Source: Elephas maximus indicus (lineage: Eukaryota; Chordata; Mammalia; Proboscidea; Elephantidae). From it: a DNA stretch of 64,000 nt. The DNA lies in assembly GCF_024166365.1 (NCBI RefSeq), contig NC_064822.1, positions 100,746,823 to 100,810,822 on the forward strand, read 5' to 3'. Both the position numbers and the translations under genes were made by a program. Shown here in pieces: positions 49,301 through 57,446 of this stretch (within the stretch, counting starts at the first letter, position 1; the number at the start of each line of letters is the position of its first letter). The notes under the pieces were generated by a model. It searched no databases, was not told where the DNA came from, and saw nothing but the letters and a program-made list of their open reading frames with translations.

Positions 49301-52300
49301 CATGCACACACATAACTCCTCCCTCCCGCCAAGTTGAGTATAAAGGAAAAGAAGGGTAGGGAACAACATAAATAACTTCATGAAAGCAAAATCTATACAG
49401 GCATTAATACAATAAACAGAGCTCAGCAGAGTTCTGTGCACAACAACTATTGTCCAAACCAAAATATTATTGAGTACTCTGGCACAAGCATTAAATTAAA
49501 AACAAAAAAAGGTAGAAAACAAGCAAAAAGTCACTTACCATGTATCATCGTCAAGTCATAAAATTGTGCACTTAATAGATCTTTTCTTATGATAGCTTTT
49601 TTTCTGTAAACAGCAATAAAAAAGGTAAAAGAATTAAGACAAAATTGTCATTTTGCTTATTTTTTTCTATTCACTGCCTCTCAAAAAGAAATATATTATG
49701 CACTAAATTAACTATCTTGAAAGTCTGATAAATGACTTAACATTCTCAGAGACTCCTACAAGAGATTAGAATGTCAAGCTACAATTTTAATGTATAGTGA
49801 GTTGTAGCATCTTAGTCTTTGAACAATTACCTTACTGGTTTAATATGACTGACTAGCTACCAAACCATGTAGGGAGGCGAGCAAGTATTACTTGCTCTTA
49901 AAGGGCTACTAGGAAACTGTAGCAAAGAAAGCATGACTAGGTGCTATTCCGTACTCCAACAACTTAAAATGGAAGCTTACTACCAAGAAACAAAATCCCT
50001 TCCCTGGAACTTGTAAAAAGTATCAAAAAGGGATTATGTAAGGGTTTTAGTACTTTAAAAGGGATAGGTAAGATGGAATGATTCAAAAAGAAGGTACAGT
50101 AAATATCCAACAGCTGACAGAGAATTTTTCACCTTGGGATAAATCATTAGGGGTCTGAATTGGCGTGCAAAAGCAAGTTTTTATTCTGCATCAGCTATTT
50201 CCCCACACCATCCCTCTACCACGATCTGAGAAAATGCAGGTAAACATGTGGACCAAATCAGCTGTGCTAAACTCAAATACAGATATGAGCCTTACAGCCT
50301 CTCAGCAAGAACGAAGAGAACTGGTAACTCTGAAAAAACACAAAAATGCATGGCCATGACAGCCAGTGATAGAAGCTATAATAAGACGGAAGCTAGCAAA
50401 AGGATTTCTTCATGATACCTGGGAAAAGACTCCCACTATCTACCACACAAACATAAACAGAAACCCAAAGATGACTCAAAACAGTTTTAAGAAAATTTTA
50501 TTAAAATTTATTCTAACCAGTTCTTATTAACTCTGGAGCTCATGGATGGGCTCTTGGGAATAGATATTCCATGAATCCCTTGAATCATGTAAAATTTTAC
50601 ATTTATAAATATGCTTTTTTTTTTTTTGGCAGAAGGGGTCTGTAGCTTTCTTTAGATTCTCAAAGAAGTCTCTAACTCCCCAAAAGTTAAAATCTAAGGA
50701 GCTACAGTGTTATAGATTAGTGGCAGGATTCAGTTCTCAGGAACTTTTGTCAGCTGTTTTAGTAACTGAATAAACTTACTTTCTTAGATTAGATTCTGAT
50801 GAAATGTACTAATGAATTATAGCTTTATTATAAATTTGACAATATACTGACTTAAAAATACAACTCTGGATAGCTCTATATAGATTCGAAATCAAAATAT
50901 GCTTAAATTTTAAATGTTGAGAACAACTTATTTTAAGCATTAATAAATTAATTTCCACTACAAACAAAAAACAAAAAACCCATTGCCATCGAGTCGATTC
51001 CGACTCATACCGACCCTACAGGACACAGCACAACAGCCCCATAGAGTTTCCAAGGAATGCCTGGTGGATTCAAGCTGCCGACCTTTTGGTTAGCTGCCAT
51101 AGCTCTTAACCACTATACCTCCAGGGTTTCCTTCAGGATACAACTAATATTCAATTCAGTTCAACAAATGTTTTAAATCCTACTGAATCTGAGTATCAAG
51201 CAGTGTATTTCAAGGCAATTATGTTAAAACAGGACAATGGTTTTTAACTACAGCAGTTAAAGATCAAATCTAAACATGCTGAACATTTTTTTAAACATTT
51301 GATATAGTGATAGTGGATAGGGAGTGCCTGCTACAACACAAGGAAGGAATATGTGAGAGGTAATAAGTGGTTACAATTATAATTGTCTCATGAAGAATGC
51401 TGGGCTCATTAGTTACTGTCTGCTTTTTGTCCACAAATAACTAGTGCAGTGCTATTCAAAATGTGGTGTGAAGACTCATGCCTCTCCATTAACTGTTAGT
51501 GGTTTTTAGTAAGTACAAAAATGAGTAAGCATTCAGAAATTGTTATAAAAAATTTCACACTACTGTAACATTTTTATTGTACGTTATAAAAGTATCAGTC
51601 TAAACAAGTTAACATACAAAAATCAAATCTTCACTAAAGATAGAGTTCAAATTATATTCTTCTTTCTTAAATGATCAAGGGTGTGCTTTCAAAGAAATAA
51701 TTAAATACATTTAAATCCACTTCATAAGGAAAAAAAAAAAAACAGTACTTTTATTCTACCAGCTAACTTCTTGTTCTATTCATTAGGATTCCACTTTCAA
51801 ATTTCATCACTAACCTTACACAGTTTTTAGAATTTTCATGACAGGAGAGCTGTTTCTTAAAACAGCTTTCATTTTTCTTGTCTTTTGTTTTTCTTGACTG
51901 TCTTTTTACTTGAACCTGTAAGAAAAGAAAAAGCAACTATTTACAGCTCGAATCCAGTATTACAAATGTTAAGTTTTCAACTTTCTCTTGAAATGATAAA
52001 AATTTAAAGCTGCCTGCTAAAAGGCTAGTCCAAATACATATGCTTGATTCATTCAAGCATGCTAAACCTTAAGTTTTAAGTGTGCTAAGCTCATCAAAAT
52101 GGTGAGAAACAAGCACGTCAACAGATGAAGTACATATGACAGGTATGAGCACAGATTTCTGTATACGCGTAGGGCTGAGAAACTAACTCTATCTCAGGAA
52201 GTCAGAGAAGAATCCGATGAGTAGATGATTTATGAGTTGGACTTAAAAAATGAGTAGGAATTTGTCTAAAAAAAAAATATCCTAGATGGAGGAAAGAACA

Positions 52301-55224
52301 CAGAGTTAGGAAATAAGCTCCTGTGTCTGTGGAATAGTGAGAAGCTCATGTAGACAGAGAAGAAAAGAGTAGCAGAATATAAGATTGATAAAATGTATTA
52401 TGACCAGATTGTAAAGGGTCCTGAATAAGAAAATAGTCCTACAGGCATCAGAGACAACATGGAATTTTCCAGTAAGTGAATGAGATGATCAAATTTGGTT
52501 TTTAAGAAGATAACTTTGGCAGTGATATAGAGATGGAACCAGTAAAGAGATTACAAAAGCTAAGAAGCCAGAAAGAAATGTGGCTACTGAGCAGCTAAAA
52601 CTTAGCTCATCTGAATTGAGATGTGCCATAAGTGTAAAATATACATCAGATTTCAAAGACTTAGTACAAAAAATAGAAGGTAAACTCTCAATAGTTATAA
52701 AAAAATTCATTACATGTTGAAATATAGTAGATAGATTCGATTAAATAACCTATGTTATTAAAGTTAGTTTTACCTGTTTCTTTTCATTCTTTTAATATGG
52801 ATACTAAACTTTCAAAATTACACACTGGCTTGGAAAATACTTCTACTGGGCAGCACTGGCCTAGATGACAGCAGGAAGGCTTACAAAGAGGCAACAGCAG
52901 AGAGATGGAGAAAGACAATGAGCAGAAGGAATAGGCAAAGACAAGGGAGACAGAAAAGAACTCCCAGAAATTTCTGATCTGGGTACCTGGGACTGTGGTA
53001 CTACTAACCACTGGGGTTTGGAGAGGGGACAGAGAGTGAGGCGAGTTTTGAATGAGCTTTGACTTTGTTCATTTTTAGATCCTTTGGGTATTCTAGATGG
53101 AGATATGCAGCAAACAGAGGGAAATACAGGTCTGGTTCTCGGGAAAGAGATCTGGACTAGTGAGAGTTTTTAAAAGCCATCCAAATATATAGGTGTACTT
53201 AAAGCTATGGAAATAGTTGAGAAGATTTAGGGAGAGAGTATACCAAGAGAACCGAATGAAAGAAAGGAAGATCCTTTGAGAAGCCCTGATGATTAAGAAA
53301 AGATGGTAGGGAGATGACAAAGCAGACTGTCAAAGATCAAGTAAGTAAAACAAACATATGTACAACCAAAAGAGAAGGATGTCCTGAAAGCCGAAGGAAG
53401 CAGTGGGTAGTCAACAACATCAAGTGCTGAAAATAAACCATGGGATCTGGCAGTCAGAAGACTACTCTGGCTCTTAACGAGGATAGTTTTAGTAAAGTAA
53501 AATGACAGACAGGTGAAAGCTATATGGGAATTGAAAAGTGAATGAATTGAGAAAAGGGAGTAAGCAAATACAGATGTCTCATTGAAGTTTAGTTGTAAGG
53601 GAGAAAAGGATAAAAAATTGATAGATTCAAAAGAAGATTAAAGGAAGATATTAAGAGAATGTGGAAAATTTCCCACATGACAAAAAATATCTTTTAACTC
53701 TGACGAAATTAGATTAGCACTGCACCAAACTTTTAAGTAAAATAGTTAATTAAAACATACATTTTTATTCCAAGCAACCAAACAAAATTTCACAGGAAAC
53801 TATCTTAGGGAGCTAGTTCATGCAACAATAATGTAGTCTGGAGAAACAGAGACTGTATCTTTCAGATAAGCCACGGTTTAATTTTGATTATAATATCACA
53901 CACTTACATAATGTCGTATCTTTTAATGTGGAAGATTTCCCACATGCCAAGAAATATCTTTTAAGCCTCCAAGTTACACAAGCAAATCATTTTTTTATAT
54001 ATGTCATTTTACCTGAATTGCAGTCTGGTCTATACTGTAAATCAAGAACTCATTTAGTAAAAATATACCAAAACAAAGTATAAATACCTTCACCGAGAAC
54101 AGTATAGTTGTACATTGCTTCCATCTGCTTTCCTACTCACATACACAGCAACCAAGCTGTCATGGATTAGTAGTGCTACCTGGGAAGTTTGTTTCACTTA
54201 TTGATGACATTACGGATGTATATATTGAGTATCCTCATTTCTAGCTATTTATCATTCATGACTTGTTAATGATACTTCAAGAAATTACCTTCTCACAAAT
54301 TTTATTTAACCAGCTTTCCCCTTTTCTTCTAACTTTTACTCATTAAGTCAGGAATGTGCTCCTACTTTTCTTTTTCTTGTTTTTTTTTTGAGCCAAAACG
54401 GGTCAACACAGATCATAATCATGACTCATAATCATAACATCAATGAGATATGTATATATACATTTCCAAGAAGTTATGAAGATTAAACACTCCAATAACT
54501 GGACTTAAAAAACTAAGGTCATCTGCTCAGGCCACCCTTGAAATTGTGAGAAGACCCTCTCAAGGTCTCCAACATACCCCTTTATCGTTCTCCAATTAAG
54601 CTCACTTCCCTTCGAATACTAGCATTTAAGAACAAAAATGCTATTTTTATTTAATTTTATGGGCTTAATCTTCTCAATATTATAATATTTTTCATAAAAA
54701 CATAATTTTCAGGTCTTTCACATATAAGTTTTTGTGGGGTTTGGTCATTGAATCCATTGTTTCAATGAAGAAATGTATTCAAAGTGCTATCCAATTGATT
54801 AGTAAATATTTTTGAAATACAAGAAGTCCTAAAATTCTAAAGTTTAAGTATTCTATAACTAAGAGTAACTGTAAGACTTATTTTAGAGCATCAGAGCCCT
54901 AATACTTTTTTGTGGGAAATTTTAAGGTAACCACTATGGATATTCTCTCTCTAGGGGGCAAAGACAGAAAGATTCATAATTTCTGTATCCTTGTTAAAAG
55001 ATCTGGACTTGCTGTGCTGAGGAATAACGACAATCACGTAACAAGCTTAAAGCTGAATAATTTTCAAATATATTCAAAATGGAAATCAAAGCAAAATTGT
55101 CTCAACTGTTTACACAGTTCATGTTACGAAATATAACCTGCCTTACCTTAATGCGACTTCCCAATGCACTGAATTTAAACACTGCCTGAAAAGGTTTTCG
55201 ATCAATAGGACAGGAAGCCAGTGT
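19243..55224 (-). CDS. SCAF11: SCAF11, spliced gene, 12 coding exons (5' part outside window)
   Basis: SR-related CTD-associated factor 11 is a nuclear splicing factor. From published work it binds SRSF2 and other spliceosomal proteins through its RS domain and helps spliceosome assembly. Exons read on the minus strand: 55224-55147, 51915-51815, 49603-49539, 30319-30261, 30104-29998, 29076-28975, 25860-25754, 25088-22350, 21715-21369, 20369-20151, 19791-19672, 19389-19243. They join in one open frame of 1396 residues plus TGA. Order of regions: end of a RING finger (residues 1-26 of this partial protein), a basic linker, a conserved patch [13 protein letters not shown], an acidic serine-rich region, an RS/SPSP domain (about 721-891), a Gly/Arg segment, a Met/Gln/Pro-rich region with nine prolines, and a C-terminal helical domain. 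The human protein is about 1460 residues, so roughly 70 N-terminal residues are missing off the right edge. Identification is by clear similarity to the remembered human protein along the whole length. Confidence 0.96.
19672..19791 (-). CDS. SCAF11: SCAF11 coding exon, 120 nt
   Basis: This exon encodes 40 residues, [20 protein letters not shown] then [20 protein letters not shown]. It is the first half of the conserved C-terminal helical domain, which resembles the C-terminus of PHRF1 and SRI-type RNA polymerase II CTD-binding domains (my inference from pattern). The acceptor is CTTATCAG and the donor is ATAAA|GTAAGC. Phase 0 at both ends. Confidence 0.95.
20149..20150 (-). other. non-canonical GC splice donor of SCAF11 intron
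   Basis: The minus strand reads ACAAG|GCAAGTTCC. The exon phase requires cleavage before GC. The matching acceptor is the CAG before 19791, so this is a 359-nt GC-AG intron. Confidence 0.88.
20151..20369 (-). CDS. SCAF11: SCAF11 coding exon, 219 nt, with GC splice donor
   Basis: This exon encodes 73 residues, from [20 protein letters not shown] to SADSSKTDK. The acceptor is TTAAAACAG. The exon ends ACAAG and the following intron bases are GCAAGT, so the donor is GC rather than GT. No nearby GT keeps the frame into the next exon ([11 protein letters not shown]), and AG|GCAAGT is the usual form of a functional GC donor. Both ends are phase 0. Confidence 0.94.
20690..20835 (-). repeat. possible MIR in SCAF11 intron
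   Basis: TAGTTTAAAGATGGGAGAAAATGAGGCAGAAAAG..AGTAAGTCAGGAGC..CTGGAATCACATTCCC has the reverse MIR layout but is weak. Confidence 0.5.
21369..21715 (-). CDS. SCAF11: SCAF11 coding exon, 347 nt (Met/Gln/Pro-rich)
   Basis: This exon begins [20 protein letters not shown] and continues with Met/Gln-rich repeats, a His/Pro-rich stretch ([16 protein letters not shown]), nine prolines and [17 protein letters not shown]. The acceptor is TTTTGATAG and the donor is TTGCAG|GTATGT. It is a low-complexity, probably disordered segment that is well conserved with human. The polyproline tract is encoded by the G-rich run near 21421-21447 on the plus strand. Confidence 0.95.
21421..21447. repeat. G-rich run encoding polyproline
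   Basis: Plus strand GGGGGGGGAGGGGGGGGTGG within an SCAF11 exon. On the coding strand it gives nine consecutive prolines, and it could form a G-quadruplex on the template strand. Confidence 0.85.
22350..25088 (-). CDS. SCAF11: SCAF11 large exon, 2739 nt (acidic and RS domains)
   Basis: This exon carries 912 full codons and about two thirds of the visible protein. It opens with [20 protein letters not shown], then a basic patch ([10 protein letters not shown] and [17 protein letters not shown]). A long acidic Ser/Glu-rich region follows, then the RS domain at about 23035-23547 with repeated SQSP/SPSPKKE units and an [13 protein letters not shown] block. After that comes a charged region with [11 protein letters not shown], a Gly/Arg stretch [16 protein letters not shown], and the conserved [19 protein letters not shown] and [17 protein letters not shown]. 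The acceptor is TACCACTAG and the donor is ACAAG|GTAACG. No internal stop or frameshift is present. RS domains are serine-phosphorylated surfaces for protein-protein contacts in spliceosome assembly. Confidence 0.97.
23035..23547 (-). other. SCAF11: SCAF11 RS/SPSP repeat domain
   Basis: This part of the large exon encodes [17 protein letters not shown], then about six units built around S-Q/E-S-P-(S-P)-K/R-K-E/D spaced 16-18 residues apart (23218-23490), then [20 protein letters not shown]. These are SR-protein-like serine/proline kinase targets. Confidence 0.9.
25754..25860 (-). CDS. SCAF11: SCAF11 coding exon, 107 nt
   Basis: This exon encodes [20 protein letters not shown] followed by [15 protein letters not shown]. 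The human counterpart reads [20 protein letters not shown]. The acceptor is AATTTTCAG and the donor is TTTTG|GTAAAG. It ends with the first base of a Gly codon that is completed at the start of the 2.7-kb exon. Confidence 0.94.
26139..27072 (-). mobile_element. 5'-truncated L1 (older 3' UTR subfamily) in SCAF11 intron
   Basis: AAGTTGTGCTTTAGATAAAGGTTTACAGAGC.. to ..TTTATAATAGTAGTCTCATACAG. Target duplication TAAAATAATT at 26129-26138 and 27073-27082. Sense orientation relative to SCAF11. The 3' UTR is of the same kind as the element at 37541. Confidence 0.9.
27130..27520. repeat. L1M fragment split by a SINE
   Basis: GGCACAGTTCACATACAATAAAATG..TATATCTGTGTAACCACCACCCCAATCAAGAAATAGAACATT.. continues after the SINE with CTAAGCAACCAACGAACTGATTTCTATCACTAT, old L1 text. 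Confidence 0.65.
27301..27462 (+). repeat. AfroSINE
   Basis: GAAGCCCTGATTGTGTAATGGTTAAG..GGTCGCTATGAGTTGGCACTGACTTGACAGC, a diverged copy inside old L1 sequence. Confidence 0.92.
27659..27870 (+). repeat. AfroSINE (long subtype)
   Basis: GAGTCCCTGGGAGGCACAAATAATAAAGCG..AGAGGTGCCTCGGAAGTCAGGTCTGATGATC..CAATCAGGAGTCAAAACCAACTC with an AACAGTAACA tail. Confidence 0.9.
27871..28974. other. SCAF11 intron, no further gene
   Basis: A/T-rich intron sequence. 28240-28560 (AGAAAGTAAGATG..TAGGAAGTCATGAATGCCAGGGCAGAGCAGGGACTTAATCG) looks like an ancient interspersed repeat that I cannot name. Confidence 0.45.
28975..29076 (-). CDS. SCAF11: SCAF11 coding exon, 102 nt
   Basis: This exon encodes [20 protein letters not shown] followed by [13 protein letters not shown], a strongly conserved stretch of SCAF11. 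The acceptor is ATCTTTTAG and the donor is GGAAG|GTAAAA. It begins with the last base of a split Cys codon and ends with AG of a split Arg codon. Confidence 0.94.
29998..30104 (-). CDS. SCAF11: SCAF11 coding exon, 107 nt
   Basis: This exon encodes [17 protein letters not shown] and then a serine-rich stretch ending in THRVY. The acceptor is TTACTTTTCTAG and the donor is ACTG|GTTAGT. It starts in phase 0 and ends with two bases of a Cys codon (TG|T). It is similar to human [20 protein letters not shown]. Confidence 0.93.
30261..30319 (-). CDS. SCAF11: SCAF11 coding exon, 59 nt
   Basis: This micro-exon encodes [19 protein letters not shown] after a split Gly codon and matches the human NSLYSETGGKKN...IKINK segment. 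The acceptor is TCTTTGGACAG and the donor is AATAAG|GTTTGT. Its length of 59 nt is exactly what is needed to connect the phase-1 end of the 49539 exon to the phase-0 start of the 30104 exon. Only 156 bases of intron separate it from the next exon. Confidence 0.92.
30413..30462 (+). repeat. RTE/AfroSINE 3' end fragment
   Basis: AACATAAGGTCGCCATGAGTCGGAGCCGGCTTGATGGCAACTAACAACC, a tail-only copy antisense to the gene and just upstream of the 59-nt exon. Confidence 0.85.
30463..34732. other. SCAF11 large intron, first part
   Basis: No coding exon found. 32080-32276 ends GTAAACTTTCACC..ACACAATAAAATAC like an L1 3' tail in plus orientation. 32985-33500 (GATTGATAGTTTGGCAGCGTATATAA.., ATCTGATGACATTCTGATTCCTGATC) is an old interspersed repeat of uncertain family. 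The rest is A/T-rich intron. Confidence 0.5.
34733..34797 (+). repeat. AfroSINE 3' fragment
   Basis: CATAGTTCTACCATGAGTCAGAATCAAATTGACGGCAATGGGTTTGGC plus a T tract. Confidence 0.87.
35294..35447 (-). repeat. AfroSINE
   Basis: TTAAAACCTGTTGCCGTCGAATCAATTCC..TCTTGGTTAGCAGCCGCAGCACTTAACCACTACACCACC. Confidence 0.93.
35728..35907 (-). repeat. AfroSINE
   Basis: AACAAAAAAACCAAACCTGTTCCCAGCGAGTCGATACCGAC..ACTACGCCACCAGGGTTTCC, a complete and little-diverged copy. Confidence 0.95.
36362..36470 (+). repeat. MIR SINE fragment
   Basis: TACTGGATTTCGAGTCAGAAGACTGG..TATATGATCTTGGCCAAGATATTTAACC. Confidence 0.75.
36471..37540. other. SCAF11 intron, nothing recognised
   Basis: A/T-rich intron. Frames here have no coding signature. 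Confidence 0.45.
37541..38600 (-). mobile_element. 5'-truncated L1 (older 3' UTR subfamily) in SCAF11 intron
   Basis: T tract then AAATTGTGATTTAGGTGAAAGTTTACAGAGC..GTCTAATCTTTGGCTGAAGGGTG..CTTCACCAAAGTTACCACTTATC.., parallel over its length to 26139-27072. Same orientation as the gene. Right end approximate and no clear target duplication. Confidence 0.88.
38601..39234. other. SCAF11 intron, nothing recognised
   Basis: Intron sequence without gene or repeat that I can name. Confidence 0.45.
39235..39344 (+). repeat. MLT1 (ERVL-MaLR) LTR, left part
   Basis: AAAATGTGTACCCCCCAAATTC..ATCTCAGAATGTGCCCTTATTTAGACATAGGGTCTTCAGAGG is the MLT1 LTR start. The LTR continues at 46949 after an L1 insertion. 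Confidence 0.85.
40578..40745 (-). repeat. AfroSINE inserted in the L1 5' UTR
   Basis: AACCAAACCAAACCAAACCCAGTGCC..ACTACGCCACCAGGGTTT, with target duplication CCAGGATACAGT at 40566-40577 and 40746-40757. The insertion post-dates the L1. Confidence 0.96.
40795..41781 (+). pseudogene. L1 ORF1 (RNA-binding protein), broken
   Basis: The first frame (40795-41310) encodes a Glu/Lys-rich coiled-coil region ([20 protein letters not shown]). The frame then shifts to ..[20 protein letters not shown] and, after stops near 41507-41541, to [39 protein letters not shown], the ORF1 C-terminal domain. At least two frame breaks. Confidence 0.9.
42254..45705 (+). pseudogene. L1 ORF2 (endonuclease/reverse transcriptase), broken
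   Basis: The endonuclease start [20 protein letters not shown] and CLQETHLRL are visible, then the frame breaks near 42600. RT signatures are [30 protein letters not shown] and the catalytic LADDM near 44304-44321. The cysteine-containing C-terminus ([39 protein letters not shown]) ends at 45705. Many frameshifts and stops. Confidence 0.92.
46949..47290 (+). repeat. MLT1 (ERVL-MaLR) LTR, right part
   Basis: GGATTAGGATGGGCCCTAAATGC..ACTTCTAGCCTCCAGGACAGTGAGAG..TTTGTTATAGCAGCCCTAGGAAACTAATACAG, the MLT1 3' end. Confidence 0.88.
47291..48663. other. SCAF11 intron with an L2 piece
   Basis: 47720-47955 (CTGAGACGCCTTCCCTGGCTC.., CTCCATTGGTAAAGACTC.., AGAAATGTGCTTGGGACTGAAC.., GTGCTGAATGAATGAG) is an L2 3' end in plus orientation. 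The rest is unassigned intron without coding signal. Confidence 0.65.
48664..48842 (-). repeat. AfroSINE, rearranged (reverse body plus forward tail)
   Basis: Reverse body ATTCAACTCATAGCTACCC..TTTTGGTTAGCAGCTGAGC..TTCACCCCAGG, followed directly by a forward tail CTGCTATGAGTAGGAACCAACTCGAAGGCAATGG. This is a head-to-tail inverted junction. Confidence 0.82.
48946..49151 (+). repeat. AfroSINE (long subtype)
   Basis: GAACCCTGGTGGCACAGTGGTTAAAAGC..CGGGAGAAAGATATGGCAGTCTGCTTCTG..ATGAGTAGGGATCAACTCGATGGCAACGG, about 390 bases downstream (on the gene strand) of the 49539 exon. Confidence 0.93.
49539..49603 (-). CDS. SCAF11: SCAF11 coding exon, 65 nt
   Basis: This short exon encodes [21 protein letters not shown], matching the human segment RRKAIVREDLLSAK in order. 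The acceptor is CTGTTTACAG and the donor is CATG|GTAAGTGA, which is close to consensus. It begins with one base finishing an Arg codon and ends with one base of a Gly codon. The downstream intron is the largest in the window, about 19.2 kb. Confidence 0.92.
49604..51814. other. SCAF11 intron between 51815 and 49603 exons
   Basis: Apart from the SINE at 50964-51131, this is A/T-rich intron. No additional exon or named repeat seen. Confidence 0.5.
50964..51131 (-). repeat. AfroSINE
   Basis: AACAAAAAACCCATTGCCATCGAGTCGATTCCGACTCATACCG..CACTATACCTCCAGGGTTTCC. Confidence 0.94.
51815..51915 (-). CDS. SCAF11: SCAF11 coding exon, 101 nt
   Basis: This exon encodes [16 protein letters not shown] followed by a Cys/His-containing stretch ending in NCV, a lysine-rich linker after the RING finger. 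The acceptor is TTTTCTTACAG and the donor is TAAG|GTTAGT. It starts in phase 0 and ends after two bases of an Arg codon (AG|A) that is completed by the next exon at 49603. Confidence 0.93.
52240..53690 (+). repeat. ancient interspersed repeat, family uncertain
   Basis: Segments such as TTTTTAAGAAGATAACTTTGGCAGTGATA.., GAAATACAGGTCTGGTTCTCGGGAAAGAGATCTGG.. and AGGGAGAGAGTATACCAAGAG.. match a high-copy mammalian repeat text that I have seen but cannot name with confidence. No coding potential. Confidence 0.4.
53658..53964 (+). repeat. 40-bp direct repeat pair
   Basis: AATGTGGAAAATTTCCCACA.. at 53658-53697 recurs at 53925-53964 with about four mismatches. Each copy contains the near-palindrome GTGGAAAATTTCCCAC. 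Confidence 0.8.
53965..55146. other. SCAF11 intron, nothing recognised
   Basis: A/T-rich intron leading to the acceptor of the 51915 exon. No gene or named repeat. Confidence 0.45.
55147..55224 (-). CDS. SCAF11: SCAF11 coding exon (RING finger end), 78 nt
   Basis: This exon encodes 26 residues beginning [24 protein letters not shown] carries the last zinc-ligand positions of the RING finger (Cys then Asp). The acceptor is a pyrimidine tract plus CAG at 55225-55226 and the donor is AAG|GTAAGG. It is in phase 0 at both ends. The upstream RING exon with the first CPIC ligands was looked for between 55225 and 64000 and not found, so it lies beyond the window. The last residues, ALGSRIK, differ from the human form (ALEGYVK as I remember it). 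Confidence 0.93.
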
Positions 55225-55534
55225 CTGAAAAAAGATTAACAAATTATAACTTTAAACTGAACATACTTAAGTAAATTTTCCACAGTAACAAGAAAAATCA
55301 GAAAAATACTTTCCCCCTCAAAGACAATGGGAATGAAATAATGTCAGCCTGTTACCATGCCTCAGAGCAAGAAATACTTTAAATTTGTTTCATTTCACTC
55401 AAACATTTACTGGGCACCTACTGCAGGCTAGGTAACTAAAAAAAAAAAAAACTAGAATACAATAATGGACAAGAGAGCTAAGAACTCTGTTATCATCTGT
55501 TAAGACCTGCTGCCCATTTGAGAACTACTGGTAT

Positions 55535-55680
55535 AATGAAAGGAGCGCTAGGCTGAAATCAGGAGCAGGAGCTCGGGGATTGAGAGCTGGCTGTTGTGCT
55601 ACATCTGGGAAGCTTTAAATTATCTGTAAAAGGAATGGCCTGGTTCCTTGCAGATCTTAATATTCTATGACTTAATACTT
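55535..55680 (+). repeat. possible MIR
   Basis: GGAGCGCTAGGCTGAAATCAGGAGC..TGTGCTACATCTGGGAAGC..TTATCTGTAAAAGGAATGGCCTGG has MIR-like order but is diverged. Confidence 0.5.
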
Positions 55681-57123
55681 ACCTCCCCAAATTATTCTGA
55701 ATAGGCAGTATGTGCCCATGATAAAAACATTTAAAAAAAATGAAGAAAATTAAGGATTTCTCTCATCCCTTCCCTCAGCCACCCAGATTTCCCCCAGCCC
55801 CACCCCAGTCAGTTTCTTATATATCCTTTTGGACACATCCAATACAGACACTTATTTAAATGCTGTACTGAATTTTTTTTCTCTTAATTATGTATCTTAG
55901 ATTGATCGTCTCTAGTGATCTAGAGCTGCCTCATTCTTAACAGCATGTCATAATAGTTTGAATTTACACTTCCTTTTTTATGAGTAAGTTGAGCGTTATT
56001 TTCACTTCTTTTAAGTGCTGTTTAATGTTCCTTTTCTTTAAGTTGTCTATTCACGTTCTTTTTAATTAGGCTGCTGATGTTTTTAAAATGTAAAGGTAGA
56101 TTTTCATTATATTTAAGGAAACTGGCTCTTTGACGAGTCTAAACCAACTTACTTATTTTGACATATATTTCCTATGCCCTCAAAATTATTCTGCATCAAC
56201 TCAAAGATTTTTTCCTCATAATGTTAGCAAATAGTTATGTAAGAATGGGTTTTATTATTTAAATAACTTAAGATGGTAGGAGGGAAGACTCTCCAGTCTA
56301 TGAATAAAATACCAAAAGGTGGTATTTTTAACACCTACGGTTACAAAAGTAAAACAGGATTTTAACAACAGCAATAGTCTAAAAGATCACAATACAGTAA
56401 CTGCTACTAAACAGGATTAGACGATTGTTTTCTCTGTGAAATGAGAATAGTTTTTTTCTACAAGTTAGGATTTGACAATGAATAAAATTAAGGATTAGAA
56501 AAAAATCTATGCCTCTCTCCTCACAAAAATTTCCTTTTAATGGAATCTAGATGTTATATTATTCCTCTGTGAGAAAATGTGAATTTTGCCCTTCTAAAAA
56601 ACAAAAAGGCTTTGGATATATGAAGATAATGATTATACAAGTACAGGTAAACAGACAACATATGACCCTTGAACAGATAACACATTTTCACAAAACTCAA
56701 GAGTCACTTTGGGAGTAGCCAAAATATAAACTGAGTTACTTTTTACCACTTTGTTAAAATGTGATTTTTCTTTTCCTAAGTAGGCCTTGAGAGAAAATGC
56801 TTTAGCACATGTGAATTAGCAAATGTGACCTTACCATATTAAACGGATTCAGACTGGTAGAAGCCAGCTCAGCTTACTTCCAAGTAATATGGATTTAACA
56901 TGCTGTTACTTTCCCTACAGAAAGCTTGCCCTTAAGAAGCTTTTGTATAAGTAGCTAACAAAGCTGTCCACATCTTTTTAATAATGCATTGCAAATAACA
57001 ATTCTAGTTCAAAGAATTCAATATCATAACTATCTCCATGATTATTAGTGTTTATCACATTTTTTTTTTTTATCACATTAGCATTTACTTACGGAATTTC
57101 TTAGGCTACTAGGTTATGGTAAT
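55681..57123. other. SCAF11 upstream intron, unassigned
   Basis: A/T-rich intron. 55690-56120 has the look of an old LINE 3' fragment. No exon found. Confidence 0.4.
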
Positions 57124-57277
57124 AACCAAAAAATCCACTGCCGTCAAGTTTGACTCATAGTTACCCTATAGGACAGAGCAGAACTGCCGTACGGTTTCCA
57201 AGGAGCGCCTGGTGGATTCAAACTGCCAACCTTTTGGTTAGCAGCCATAGCTCTTAATCACTATGCCACCATGGTTT
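57124..57277 (-). repeat. AfroSINE with target-site duplication
   Basis: AACCAAAAAATCCACTGCCGTCAAGTTTGACTC..CACTATGCCACCATGGTTTC. Flanked by GGTTATGGTAAT (57112-57123) and GGTTATAGTAAT (57280-57291). Confidence 0.92.
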
Positions 57278-57446
57278 CTGGTTATAGTAATATGTATTTA
57301 TAATTTAAGAGTATTTAAAAGAGCTGTCAAATGCCCATTATCTTCAAAGTTTCAAAATTTTATTTCTATTTTAAAGGCAAATTTAAATAAACATTCACAA
57401 ACAGATAAAACACTAATAAAAATGTTTTCCTAAAAACTATTAAGAC

